Shown piece by piece: positions 34,446 to 44,159 of a stretch of DNA of 64,000 bases (the stretch's first letter is position 1; each line of letters starts with the position of its first letter). The position numbers and the translations under genes were made by a program. The notes under the pieces are model-generated. The model was not told where the DNA came from. It searched no databases and saw only the letters and a list, made by a program, of their open reading frames with translations. The DNA comes from Chitinimonas viridis (GTDB lineage Bacteria; Pseudomonadota; Gammaproteobacteria; Burkholderiales; Chitinimonadaceae): positions 62,001 through 126,000 of the forward strand of contig NZ_JAUFPU010000018.1 in assembly GCF_030409555.1 (NCBI RefSeq), given 5' to 3'.

Positions 34446-35801
34446 TCAGAACAAACTACCTTGCTCTACTGGTGCCTCGGTCACCACGGCGGCGGCCTCG
34501 CCTTGGGCAAAGCGCAGGCGCAGGCGCTCGCCATGGCGTAGTTGCTGGGCATCCCGCACCAGGCTGCCTGTACTGGTTTCCACCAAGCTATAGCCGCGTG
34601 CCAGTACGGCTTGCGGGTTCAATGCCTCCAGGCGCCCCGCCAGATTGCCCAGGCGTGACTGCCGGCGTTCCTGCTCACGCAGCTGTGCCCTTGCCAAACG
34701 CAGCTTCAAGCCAGCCAACACCTGCCCCAGTTGCGCCGGGGCCGGCCTGATGCCGCGATAGCGCTGCTGCCCATGCGCCAGCCGCCAGCGTGCCGTTTCC
34801 ATCAGCCGCGCCATGCTCAAACCCAGGCTGCGGCTGCTTTGCGCCAGCCGCTGGCGTTGCCGCACCACCCGCTCGCCAGGGTGTATCAGGCGCCGTGCCA
34901 AATAGTCCAGCCGCTGCATGCGGTTTTCCAGTATCCGTTGGTAGCTGCGCAGCAGCCCGGTCTGCATGGCCTGCAACTGCGCCAGCTGCAGGCTGCGGTC
35001 GGGCGACACCAGTTCGGCGGCGGCGGTCGGTGTGGGTGCCCGCAGGTCGGCGACAAAGTCGGCAATGGTGAAATCCGTCTCGTGTCCTACCCCACTGACC
35101 ACCGGCAAGGCACTTTCCGCAATGGCCCTGGCCACCACTTCTTCATTGAATGACCACAGGTCTTCTATGCTGCCGCCGCCACGGCAGACGATCAGCACAT
35201 CCACCTCGTCCCGTGCGTTGGCCATCCTGATCATGGCCGCCAGCTTGTCGGCCGCGCCCTCGCCCTGCACCGGGCTGGGGTAGAGCACCACGGGCAGCTG
35301 TGGCGCCCGCCGCCGCAAGGTGGTCAGCACATCGCGCAAGGCGGCTGCCTGCAAAGAGGTGACGATGCCTATCGCCCTGGGTGCCGCCGGCAGGGGGCGC
35401 TTGCGTGCCGGCTCGAACAAGCCTTCGGCGGCCAGCTTGAGCTTGAGCTTCTCATAGGCCTCGTACAGCGCCCCCAGGCCAGCAGGCCGCATGGCTTCGA
35501 TATTGAGCTGGTAGTCGCCCCTTGCCTCATACAGCGTCACCGCAGCACGCGCCTCCACCTTCAGGCCTTCGCGCGGTTTGAACGGCAACAACATGGCGCG
35601 GTTACGGAACATCACGCAGCGCACCTGGGCGCCGCTGTCCTTCAGCGAGAAATAACAATGCCCGCTGGCGGCGATGGTGAGGTTGGAAATCTCGCCGCTA
35701 ACCCACATCAAAGGCAGCTCGCGCTCGAGCAAACCCTTGACAGCGCGGTTGAGTTCACTAACCGACCAAACCGGGGTCGGGCTTGACAGCATGTCGCTCA
35801 T
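34446..35801 (-). CDS. xseA: Exodeoxyribonuclease VII large subunit
   Basis: A 451-residue nuclease subunit that degrades single-stranded DNA with XseB. It has the N-terminal OB fold (WSVSELNRAVKGLLERELPL through ASGHCYFSLKDSGAQVRC) and the catalytic domain with RGGGSIEDLWSFNEE and SGVGHETDFTIADFVADLRAPTPTAAAE split across about 210-280. E. coli XseA has 456 residues. The start is uncertain between 35801 and upstream ATGs at 35825/35831. xseB is not adjacent. Confidence 0.95.
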   Translation of the reverse strand: MSDMLSSPTPVWSVSELNRAVKGLLERELPLMWVSGEISNLTIAASGHCYFSLKDSGAQVRCVMFRNRAMLLPFKPREGLKVEARAAVTLYEARGDYQLNIEAMRPAGLGALYEAYEKLKLKLAAEGLFEPARKRPLPAAPRAIGIVTSLQAAALRDVLTTLRRRAPQLPVVLYPSPVQGEGAADKLAAMIRMANARDEVDVLIVCRGGGSIEDLWSFNEEVVARAIAESALPVVSGVGHETDFTIADFVADLRAPTPTAAAELVSPDRSLQLAQLQAMQTGLLRSYQRILENRMQRLDYLARRLIHPGERVVRQRQRLAQSSRSLGLSMARLMETARWRLAHGQQRYRGIRPAPAQLGQVLAGLKLRLARAQLREQERRQSRLGNLAGRLEALNPQAVLARGYSLVETSTGSLVRDAQQLRHGERLRLRFAQGEAAAVVTEAPVEQGSLF

Positions 35802-36232
35802 TTGGTCTCTTGAATCCGTTTTCATCCACATTAGGGACGCTGCCCCAACACCGACATGCGCTTTTTGACAGCAGTGTTACAGCAAATACTTAAATTATTG
35901 ATTTTAAACAGAAATAAATCGTAGCCACTTTTTTGAGCAAGTTAGTATTGCGCTTGTGCCATGGGCATTTCAGGTGGATTTCCGCAGCTTACCCACAAAC
36001 TTATCCACAGCCCTTGTGCACAACCGGAGAGGCCTTGCAGCCGTGCGGGTTTGCCATAAGTCAAGCCCTGCACAACCGTTTATTCAGGCAATCACAGACG
36101 CTATCGTCATAGTCTATAGCTAGGCTGGAATGGGCGCTCGGCAGGTCTCATGCTCTCGGCATGCTTGCTGCGATGGCAAGGGGGGGCTAAAGTTACGCGG
36201 TTTTTTCCAATTCCGGTAGGACACATCACCCC
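35802..36232. other. Intergenic region with AT-rich tract and DnaA-box-like sites
   Basis: About 430 bases between divergent xseA and exbB. It holds an AT-rich run (about 35873-35945), then two DnaA-box-like nonamers, a TTGTGCACAA palindrome (36014-36023), and the exbB leader with a T6 run. No gene is seen. Confidence 0.6.
35989..36009 (+). promoter_or_regulatory. Pair of DnaA-box-like nonamers
   Basis: TTATCCACA at 36001-36009 is the exact DnaA box consensus; TTACCCACA at 35989-35997 differs by one base and has the same orientation at 12-base spacing. The palindrome TTGTGCACAA follows five bases on. Function here is not known. Confidence 0.55.
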
Positions 36233-36838
36233 ATGCTCGCCATCATCCAGGCTGCCGGTTGGCCGATCTATTCGATCATACTCGCGTCCATTATCGCGCT
36301 CGCCATCATCATTGAGCGGCTGGTCACCCTGCGCCGCTCGCAAGTCCTGCCCGACGGCCTGCTGGCCGTCACCGTTCAGGAGCTCAAACAAAGCGGCGTC
36401 ACCTCCGACATGCTGTCGCGCCTGCAATCGAACTCGCCCCTGGGCCGCGTGCTGGCCGCAGGCCTCAAGAACGTCAAGAGCTCGCGCGAGATCATGAAGG
36501 AATCCATCGAGGAAACCGGCCGCGCCGTAGCGCACGATCTCGACCGTTTCCTGACCACCCTGGGCACCATCGCCACTGCCACCCCGCTGCTGGGCCTGCT
36601 GGGCACGGTAATCGGCATGATCGAGATGTTCAGCGCGCAGTCGGGCGCCGCCGGCAATATTGGTGAAATGGCACAGGGCATCAAGATTGCCCTCTACAAC
36701 ACCGCCGCCGGCATCTTTGTCGCTGTCATCGCCCTTGTCTTCTACCGCCATTTCCGCGCCACCGTCGACAGCCTGGTTGTCGAGATGGAGCAGCAGGCCA
36801 TCAAGCTGGTCGAAGTCGTCCACGGCGAGCGGAGCTAA
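36233..36838 (+). CDS. exbB: ExbB/TolQ/MotA-family proton channel protein
   Basis: A 201-residue inner-membrane protein with three hydrophobic segments (about 10-27, 105-130 and 150-172). The conserved region TATPLLGLLGTVIGMIEMFS is typical of ExbB. With ExbD it forms the proton-driven motor that powers TonB; the three TonB receptors downstream in this window are possible clients. Start ATG 36233 follows TAGGA at rather long spacing. exbD begins four bases after the stop. Confidence 0.93.
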   Translation: MLAIIQAAGWPIYSIILASIIALAIIIERLVTLRRSQVLPDGLLAVTVQELKQSGVTSDMLSRLQSNSPLGRVLAAGLKNVKSSREIMKESIEETGRAVAHDLDRFLTTLGTIATATPLLGLLGTVIGMIEMFSAQSGAAGNIGEMAQGIKIALYNTAAGIFVAVIALVFYRHFRATVDSLVVEMEQQAIKLVEVVHGERS

Positions 36839-36841
36839 GCC

Positions 36842-37255
36842 ATGAACTTCCGTCGCGGCCGGCTCCGCGAGGAACCGGAAATCAACCTCATCCCCCTGCT
36901 GGACGTGATGCTGGTGATACTCATCTTTCTGATGGCGACCACCACCTTCTCCAAGTTCACCGAGATGAAGATCAACCTGCCGACTGCAGAGGCCAACAAG
37001 CCCGACAGCAAGCCGGCCGAGATTGTCATATCGGTCTCCAGCAACGGTGGTTACGCCATAGACAAGCAGGCCATCAGCTTTACCGGTGTGGAGCAGCTGG
37101 CAGCCGATCTGCGCAAGTACGCCAGCAGCGACGATACCGTGGTGGTCATCAACGCCGATGGCAATGCCAGCCACCAGTCTGTGGTCAACGTCATGGAAGC
37201 CGCCCGCATGGCCGGCCTGGGCAAGCTCACCTTCGCCACCCAGACGCCCCAGTAG
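36842..37255 (+). CDS. exbD: ExbD-family motor protein
   Basis: A 137-residue protein with one membrane segment (LLDVMLVILIFLMATTTF, about 18-35) carrying the conserved Asp, and a periplasmic domain ending in ESARMAGLGKLTF-like sequence. It is the peptidoglycan-side partner of ExbB. It lies in the exbB-exbD-lpxK-ycaR-kdsB-adk series typical of betaproteobacteria. No tonB gene is seen in the window. Confidence 0.93.
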   Translation: MNFRRGRLREEPEINLIPLLDVMLVILIFLMATTTFSKFTEMKINLPTAEANKPDSKPAEIVISVSSNGGYAIDKQAISFTGVEQLAADLRKYASSDDTVVVINADGNASHQSVVNVMEAARMAGLGKLTFATQTPQ

Positions 37256-37334
37256 GCGCTACCCAGCACCCAGGCCACGATACAGGCGGCAGCCGTCATT
37301 AGACGCGCTGCCCGCCCATCGGCACCCACCCCTG

Positions 37335-37356
37335 CATTCCCGCCCCGGCGGGAATG
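37335..37356. repeat. Hairpin between exbD and lpxK
   Basis: A perfect palindrome CATTCCCGCC/GGCGGGAATG followed by TGCTTTT. It may be a weak terminator or RNA-stabilising hairpin within the operon; it ends 19 bases before the lpxK ATG. Confidence 0.5.
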
Positions 37357-37374
37357 TGCTTTTGGAGGCAGGCA

Positions 37375-38409
37375 ATGCAAACCCCGCGCTACTGGCAATC
37401 CCGCTTCCCTGCCGCATTGCTGCTGCCGGTGTCGGCCTTGTTCGGCGGCCTGGCGGCCCTGCGCCGTCAGCTTTATCGCCTGGGATTGCTGCAAACCCAC
37501 ACCCTGCCCTGTCTCCTGGTCGTGGTCGGCAACATCACAGCCGGCGGCGCCGGCAAGACGCCGACTGTGCACTACCTGGCCCGGCAGCTGCGCGCACGGG
37601 GCTGGCAGCCCGGCATCATCAGCCGTGGCTATGGCGGCCAGATAACCGACGTAGCCGAAGTGCCTGCCGACGGCGACGCCAGCCGCTACGGCGACGAGCC
37701 CTTGCTGCTGGCCCGCAGCACCGGCTGCCCGGTGTTCGTGGGCCGCGACCGCATCGCGGCCGCCCAAGCCTTGCTGGCCGCCCACCCCACCACCACTGTC
37801 CTGCTATGCGACGATGGCCTGCAGCACTACCGCCTGGGGCGTGATATCGAGATCGTGGTGGTCGATGGCAATCGGGGCCTGCAGAACGGCTGGCTGCTAC
37901 CCGCCGGCCCCCTGCGCGAGCCGGCCAGCCGGCTGGCCCAGGCCCAGGCCATGCTGGTGAACGGTAGCGGCGCGCCCGGCCTGCCGGCGCACCCCCAGCG
38001 TTTCGACATGGCGCTGCAGCCCGGCCCGGCCTGGCAATTGGCGCAACCCGATCAGCGCCAGCCCCTGAGCAATTTTGCCAACCGGCAGGTAGCCGCCCTG
38101 GCCGGCATAGGCCATCCCGAGCGCTTCTTCACCACCCTCAGGGCCGCCGGCCTGACGGTACAGCCCCACCCGTTTCCCGACCACCATCGTTACAGCGTGG
38201 CTGATCTCAACCAGGTGCAGGCCGATATCCGGCTGGTTACCGAGAAGGATGCCGTCAAGCTAATTGCCCTTTTGTCTGAGGAAGGGCTGGCACACAGTGG
38301 TAATATTTGGGTCGTTCCGGTCGAAGCCGCTATCGAGCCCGACCTCGCCGACTGGCTGACCAGCCGGCTCAACGCATTGAAGAGTAAAGATGGACGCCAA
38401 ACTGCTTGA
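37375..38409 (+). CDS. lpxK: Tetraacyldisaccharide 4'-kinase LpxK
   Basis: A 344-residue inner-membrane-associated kinase that phosphorylates the 4' position of the lipid A disaccharide. It has the N-terminal membrane helix, the P-loop [12 protein letters not shown] (about 59-70), GIISRGYGG and [22 protein letters not shown] 37375 follows GGAGG. The next gene starts 20 bases before the lpxK stop. Confidence 0.95.
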   Translation: MQTPRYWQSRFPAALLLPVSALFGGLAALRRQLYRLGLLQTHTLPCLLVVVGNITAGGAGKTPTVHYLARQLRARGWQPGIISRGYGGQITDVAEVPADGDASRYGDEPLLLARSTGCPVFVGRDRIAAAQALLAAHPTTTVLLCDDGLQHYRLGRDIEIVVVDGNRGLQNGWLLPAGPLREPASRLAQAQAMLVNGSGAPGLPAHPQRFDMALQPGPAWQLAQPDQRQPLSNFANRQVAALAGIGHPERFFTTLRAAGLTVQPHPFPDHHRYSVADLNQVQADIRLVTEKDAVKLIALLSEEGLAHSGNIWVVPVEAAIEPDLADWLTSRLNALKSKDGRQTA

Positions 38410-38571
38410 AATCCTAGTCTGCCCCGTGTGCAAAGGCCCCCTCTACTACGACAAGGGTCGCCAGGAGCTGATCTGTCGCGGCGACAGGCTGGCTTTTGCC
38501 GTCAAGGACGGCATTCCGGTCATGCTCGAGAGCGAGGCGCGTGAGCTGCCCGCCGAAGAGGAAGTCGGCAA

Positions 38572-38575
<4 letters not shown>
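38390..38575 (+). CDS. ycaR: Trm112/YcaR-family small protein
   Basis: A 61-residue protein of the UPF0434 (YcaR) family: [20 protein letters not shown], then [20 protein letters not shown]. It keeps the first CxxC pair (Cys11, Cys14). In E. coli the gene also stands between lpxK and kdsB; its role is not established. It overlaps lpxK by 20 bases and kdsB by four (GTGA). Confidence 0.93.
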
Positions 38576-40022
<1,447 letters not shown>

Positions 40023-40047
40023 AGCCCGGTAGACAAACCACACATCG

Positions 40048-40078
40048 AACAGGCGGGCTATCCCGCCTGTTTTGTTTT
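40048..40078 (+). terminator. Rho-independent terminator after adk
   Basis: A perfect 10-bp stem AACAGGCGGG / CCCGCCTGTT with loop CTAT, followed by TTTGTTTTG. Confidence 0.93.
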
Positions 40079-40086
40079 GCAGCCCC

Positions 40087-40482
40087 ATGCTGACACAACT
40101 CAACCACCTTACCCTGGCCGTCAGCGATCTGGATCGCGCCTTCCGCTTCTATGTCGATCTGCTGGGCGCCAAGCCACATGCCCGCTGGGATCAAGGCGCT
40201 TACCTGAGCATTGGATCGCTGTGGCTATGCCTGTCGCTGGATCAGGCACCACCTAGCGCCAGCTACACCCATTACGCCTTCACCGTTGCTGACTACGCGC
40301 AAGCTGTCCAGACCCTGCGCCAGGCCGGCGTAGCAGAGTGGAAAGTGAACCTAAGCGAGGGTGCCTCGCTCTACTTTCTCGACCCCGACGGGCACAAACT
40401 GGAAATCCACGATGGCGACATGGCCAGCAGGCTGGCAAGCTGTCGCACCCACCCCTATGCCGGCATGGTGTTCTTCGACTGA
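40087..40482 (+). CDS. fosA: FosA-like fosfomycin-modifying glutathione transferase
   Basis: A 131-residue vicinal-oxygen-chelate protein closely matching the FosA pattern: [45 protein letters not shown], then [19 protein letters not shown]. The Mn(II) ligands of FosA map to His7, His62 and Glu106; Lys86, Ser90, Ser94, Tyr96 and Arg115 match substrate or K+ loop positions. FosA adds glutathione to fosfomycin. It sits between core genes with no mobile sequences, so it looks like an intrinsic chromosomal gene. ATG 40087 was chosen; activity is inferred. Confidence 0.9.
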   Translation: MLTQLNHLTLAVSDLDRAFRFYVDLLGAKPHARWDQGAYLSIGSLWLCLSLDQAPPSASYTHYAFTVADYAQAVQTLRQAGVAEWKVNLSEGASLYFLDPDGHKLEIHDGDMASRLASCRTHPYAGMVFFD

Positions 40483-40491
40483 GGCAAAACG

Positions 40492-41112
40492 ATGTATCAC
40501 GGTGAACGTTTCAACAGCATCACCCACCTGACTGGCTCTGCCCTGGCGATTGCCGGTGCGGCCGTGCTGATCACGCTGGCCTCGCTGCAGGGCGATGCCT
40601 GGAAAATCGTCAGCTCCGCCATCTATGGCAGCATGCTGATCGTGCTCTACCTGGGCTCCACGCTCTACCACAGCATCAAGGGCCCCAAGGCCAAGGCCGT
40701 GCTGCAGAAGATAGACCACTGCGCCATCTACCTGCTGATTGCCGGCACCTACACGCCCTTCACCCTGGTCACCCTGCGCGGCCCCTGGGGCTGGACCCTG
40801 TTCGGCCTGAGCTGGGGCCTGGCCATATTCGGCATCGTGCAGGAGCTGACACTGGGGCGCCGCACCCGCATCCTGTCCATGATCCTCTATGTGGTCATGG
40901 GCTGGCTGATCGTCATCGGCATCAAGCCCCTGATCGCCAACCTGCCCACCGCCGGCCTGGCCTGGCTGGCTGGCGGCGGCCTGATCTACAGCGCCGGTAT
41001 CTACTTTTTCCTCAACGATGAGCGGGTACCGCACTATCACGGCATCTGGCATCTGTTTGTACTGGGCGGCAGCCTCTGCCAGTACGTCAGCATCCTGTTC
41101 TATGTGAACTAG
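40492..41112 (+). CDS. trhA: Hemolysin III/TrhA-family membrane protein
   Basis: A 206-residue inner-membrane protein of the PAQR/hemolysin III family with seven hydrophobic segments. Family motifs are present: GERFNSITHLTGSALA, LGSTLYHSIKG with Ser and His, IDHCAIYLLIAGTYTPF and the C-terminal PHYHGIWHLFVLGGS. E. coli TrhA is linked to membrane-energy or lipid homeostasis; hemolysis is doubtful for most members. It starts nine bases after fosA. Confidence 0.9.
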   Translation: MYHGERFNSITHLTGSALAIAGAAVLITLASLQGDAWKIVSSAIYGSMLIVLYLGSTLYHSIKGPKAKAVLQKIDHCAIYLLIAGTYTPFTLVTLRGPWGWTLFGLSWGLAIFGIVQELTLGRRTRILSMILYVVMGWLIVIGIKPLIANLPTAGLAWLAGGGLIYSAGIYFFLNDERVPHYHGIWHLFVLGGSLCQYVSILFYVN

Positions 41113-41219
41113 CGCCTCGCCGCCGCCATGGCATAGCGCGAAACGGCCGTCAGCCCATGCGGCGGGACAGGCTGATTCCGACTACAATGCGGCCGTTCCC
41201 GTCATGGTCTGGAGCCACT

Positions 41220-41810
41220 ATGCGCCGCCTGTTGCTTGCCGCCCTGCTAAGCCTTGCCCCCCTTGCTGCTACAGCAGCCGAGAGCGGCATAGAACTGACA
41301 GCCCAGATCAAGGCCCCGCTGGCCGATGTCTGGGAGGCCTGGACGACCAACGAAGGCATTAGCGGCTTCTTTGCCCCGGAAGCGCGGGTGGAAGCGAGGC
41401 CAGGCGGCCCCTTCGAGATATACATGAACCCCTATGCCGCGGCGGGCCTGAAAGGCGCCGACGACATGCGGGTACTGGCCGTAGAGCCGCAAAAGCTACT
41501 GTCCTTTACCTGGAACGCCCCACCGCATCTGCCCCAGGCCCGGCAACAGCGCACCGTGGTGATACTGCGCTTTGCCGCCGAGGCGGACGGCACCCGCCTG
41601 AGCCTGAGCCACCTGGGCTGGGGCAGCGACGGCGAATGGCCCAAGGCCCGTGCCTATTTCGAAAAGGCCTGGCCCAATGTGCTGGCCAACCTGCAAAAAC
41701 GCTTCGAGACCGGCAAACCCTATGACTGGACCGAGTGGCGCGCCCAGTTGCAGCGCTATCAGGCCGCCGAGGCAGCTAAGCAGGCCGAGGCCGGCAAGAC
41801 CCAACCCTAA
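41220..41810 (+). CDS. Exported SRPBCC (AHSA1-like) protein
   Basis: A 196-residue protein with a signal peptide (MRRLLLAALLSLAPLAATAA) and a START-like SRPBCC fold: ELTAQIKAPLADVWEAWTTN, EARPGGPFEIYMNPYAA, then TRLSLSHLGWGSDGEWPKAR and WPNVLANLQKRFETG. Such proteins bind hydrophobic ligands; most AHSA1-like members are cytoplasmic, so the signal peptide is notable. The C-terminus is Ala/Glu/Lys-rich. ATG 41220 follows TGGAG. Confidence 0.85.
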   Translation: MRRLLLAALLSLAPLAATAAESGIELTAQIKAPLADVWEAWTTNEGISGFFAPEARVEARPGGPFEIYMNPYAAAGLKGADDMRVLAVEPQKLLSFTWNAPPHLPQARQQRTVVILRFAAEADGTRLSLSHLGWGSDGEWPKARAYFEKAWPNVLANLQKRFETGKPYDWTEWRAQLQRYQAAEAAKQAEAGKTQP

Positions 41811-41936
41811 TCGCTGCTGCCCGGGCATCGGCCACCAGACCACGCGATAGCGTGGCACGCTGGGCGGACATGTCGGGCGGTGCATCGCATCCCGGGGCTA
41901 TCACTGCCCCCGCAACCTCTCTTCGGAGTTTTCTGC

Positions 41937-43196
41937 ATGACCGTGAAGAACGCTTTCTATGCCCAGTCGGGCGGTGTCACCGCCGTGATCAACGCCTCCG
42001 CCGCTGGCGTCATCGAGACCGCCCGCCTGCATGGCGACAGGATAGGCAAGGTTTACGCCGGCCGTAACGGCATCATAGGCGCACTCACCGAAGACCTCAT
42101 CGATACCTCGCTGGAAAGCGCCGAGGATATCGCCCGCCTCAAGCACACCCCGTCGGGCGCCTTCGGCTCCTGCCGCTACAAGCTTAAGAGCCTGGAAACC
42201 CATCGCGAGCAATACGAACGCCTGATCGAAGTATTCAAAGCCCACGATATCGGCTACTTCTTCTATAACGGCGGCGGCGACTCGGCCGATACCTGCTACA
42301 AGGTGGCGCAGCTGTCCGAGAAGATGGGCTACCCCATCCAGGCCATCCATGTGCCCAAGACCGTGGACAATGACCTGCCCATCACCGACTGCTGCCCCGG
42401 CTTTGGCTCTGTCGCCAAGTATGTGGCCACCAGCATCCGCGAGGCCGGCTACGACGTCGCCTCCATGGCCAAGACCTCCACCAAGGTCTTCATCCTGGAA
42501 GTCATGGGCCGCCACGCAGGCTGGATCACTGCCGCCTGCGGCCTGGCCAGCGAAGCAGCCGGCGAAGGTCCCCACATCCTGCTGTTCCCCGAGGTAGAGT
42601 TCGACGAGGCGGCCTTCCTCGCCAAGGTCAAGGCCACGGTCGAGCAGTACGACCACTGCGTCATCGGTGTCTCCGAGGGTATCAAGAACCAGCAGGGCCA
42701 GTTCCTGTCCGAAACCGGCCTGAAAGACGCTTTCGGCCACGCTCAACTGGGTGGCGTCGCCCCCACCATCGCCCAGTTGGTCAAGGACAAGCTCGGCTAC
42801 AAGTATCACTGGGCGGTAGCCGATTACCTGCAGCGCGCCGCCCGCCACATCGCCAGCAAGACCGACGTGGAACAGGCCTACGCCCTGGGCAAGGCCGCCG
42901 TCGAAATGGCACTGGCCGGCAAGAATTCGGTCATGCCGGCCATCCGTCGCCTGAGCGACGCGCCCTACCAGTGGGATATCGCCGAGGCACCGCTATCCCA
43001 AGTCGCCAATGTGGAGAAGTTCATGCCGCGCGACTTCATCACCGAAGACGGCTTCCATATCACCGAGGCTTGCCGACGCTACCTGTCGCCGCTGATCGCC
43101 GGCGAGGACTACCCCCCCTTCCGCAACGGCCTGCCTGACTACGTCCGCCTGAAAAACCTGGCGGTGGCACGCAAGCTGGCGGAATTCAAACTCTGA
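41937..43196 (+). CDS. pfp: Pyrophosphate-dependent 6-phosphofructokinase
   Basis: A 419-residue phosphofructokinase that interconverts fructose 6-phosphate and fructose 1,6-bisphosphate. The PPi type is indicated by NGGGDSADT (111-119), where ATP enzymes have GGDGS, and PKTVDNDLP (140-148) with the PPi-specific Lys. The sugar-phosphate site MGRHAGW is present. Being reversible, it can serve both glycolysis and gluconeogenesis. Start ATG 41937 follows GGAG. pckG nearby fits a gluconeogenic emphasis. Confidence 0.92.
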   Translation: MTVKNAFYAQSGGVTAVINASAAGVIETARLHGDRIGKVYAGRNGIIGALTEDLIDTSLESAEDIARLKHTPSGAFGSCRYKLKSLETHREQYERLIEVFKAHDIGYFFYNGGGDSADTCYKVAQLSEKMGYPIQAIHVPKTVDNDLPITDCCPGFGSVAKYVATSIREAGYDVASMAKTSTKVFILEVMGRHAGWITAACGLASEAAGEGPHILLFPEVEFDEAAFLAKVKATVEQYDHCVIGVSEGIKNQQGQFLSETGLKDAFGHAQLGGVAPTIAQLVKDKLGYKYHWAVADYLQRAARHIASKTDVEQAYALGKAAVEMALAGKNSVMPAIRRLSDAPYQWDIAEAPLSQVANVEKFMPRDFITEDGFHITEACRRYLSPLIAGEDYPPFRNGLPDYVRLKNLAVARKLAEFKL

Positions 43197-43222
43197 AACA
43201 GACTCTAAGCCAAGCACAGGTA

Positions 43223-43251
43223 CAGGCACATGTAATAGTTCCATGTGCCTG
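43223..43251. repeat. 10-bp perfect stem-loop between pfp and the PilZ gene
   Basis: CAGGCACATG (43223-43232) and CATGTGCCTG (43242-43251) form a perfect inverted repeat with a nine-base AT-rich loop. There is no T-tract, so it could be a protein-binding operator or a non-canonical terminator. Confidence 0.45.
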
Positions 43252-43284
43252 GATGCGCCGTTGCCGGATGTCTACAATCAGACC

Positions 43285-44064
43285 ATGAAAACAGCCTTGC
43301 CACCCCTGATGACCGACGAGTTGCCACTGCGCATCGAGCCCGCCGAGCTGGCCGATGCCGATCAGTTGCGGCTGACTACGCCAGGGGAAATCCAGCGCCT
43401 GCTGCTGCAGCTGTGCGAGCACCATGAACTGGTCAGCCTGTATGTGGACGACAGCGACCAGTTCGGCCTGTCCATGGCCTTGGCTATCGATCAGGGCAGG
43501 CTGATCCTGGACCTGCCCCACGGTCACTTCAAGGATCAGATACTGGCCGTGGAGCAACTGTATTGCACCTCGGCCCTCAGCCACGTCAAGGTCCAGTTCA
43601 CCGCCCGCTCCCCCAGGCTGGTGGAGTGGCAAGGCAAGCCGGCACTGGCGGTCACCCAGCCCACCGAGGCACTGCGCCTGCAGCGGCGCGACTTCTACCG
43701 GCTGATCGTACCGCTGGCCCAGCCACTCTCCTGCTATGTCCCCCTGGGGCATGGCGAGGACTTCGAGATCTCGCTGGCCGATATCAGTGTAGGAGGCATA
43801 GGCATCATTGGCTACGTGCCTGGCCTGCGCATGGATGCCGGCCGCCAGTACCACGGAATACGCATAGAGCTGCCCGACACCGGCACCGTCATGGCCGATG
43901 TGGAAATGCGCTCCAGCTTTGATATCACCCTCAAGAACGGCATACACACCATACGCACCGGCGCCCAGTTCATCCATCTCTCCAGCGCCAACCAGACCCT
44001 GATACAGCGCTACATCACCAAGGTCGAGCGCGAGCGCATCGCCAAGTCCCAGCGCCTGGACTGA
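43285..44064 (+). CDS. ycgR: YcgR-like flagellar brake protein with PilZ domain
   Basis: A 259-residue cytoplasmic protein with an N-terminal YcgR domain (about 25-125) and a C-terminal PilZ domain. The c-di-GMP site is intact: LQRRDFYRL (RRxxxR-type, about 131-139) and DISVGGIG (D/NxSxxG). YcgR slows flagellar rotation when c-di-GMP is high; it is a plausible reader of signals such as the GGDEF-EAL protein at 0.1 kb. The start ATG 43285 has no clear ribosome site; ATG 43309 is an alternative. Confidence 0.88.
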   Translation: MKTALPPLMTDELPLRIEPAELADADQLRLTTPGEIQRLLLQLCEHHELVSLYVDDSDQFGLSMALAIDQGRLILDLPHGHFKDQILAVEQLYCTSALSHVKVQFTARSPRLVEWQGKPALAVTQPTEALRLQRRDFYRLIVPLAQPLSCYVPLGHGEDFEISLADISVGGIGIIGYVPGLRMDAGRQYHGIRIELPDTGTVMADVEMRSSFDITLKNGIHTIRTGAQFIHLSSANQTLIQRYITKVERERIAKSQRLD

Positions 44065-44104
44065 ACTCCGCCCCCGCTGCATAGCGCGCCGCACGCACGA
44101 CCGG

Positions 44105-44138
44105 CGCAAAAAAAAAGGCCGCTCCAGGAGCGGCCTTT
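44105..44138 (-). terminator. Rho-independent terminator of pckG
   Basis: A stem of 10-12 bp (AAAGGCCGCTCC / GGAGCGGCCTTT, short loop) followed on the minus strand by about nine T. It lies about 20 bases past the pckG stop and may also stop ycgR transcripts. Confidence 0.92.
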
Positions 44139-44159
44139 ACTTGTCGTTACCAGTACACC

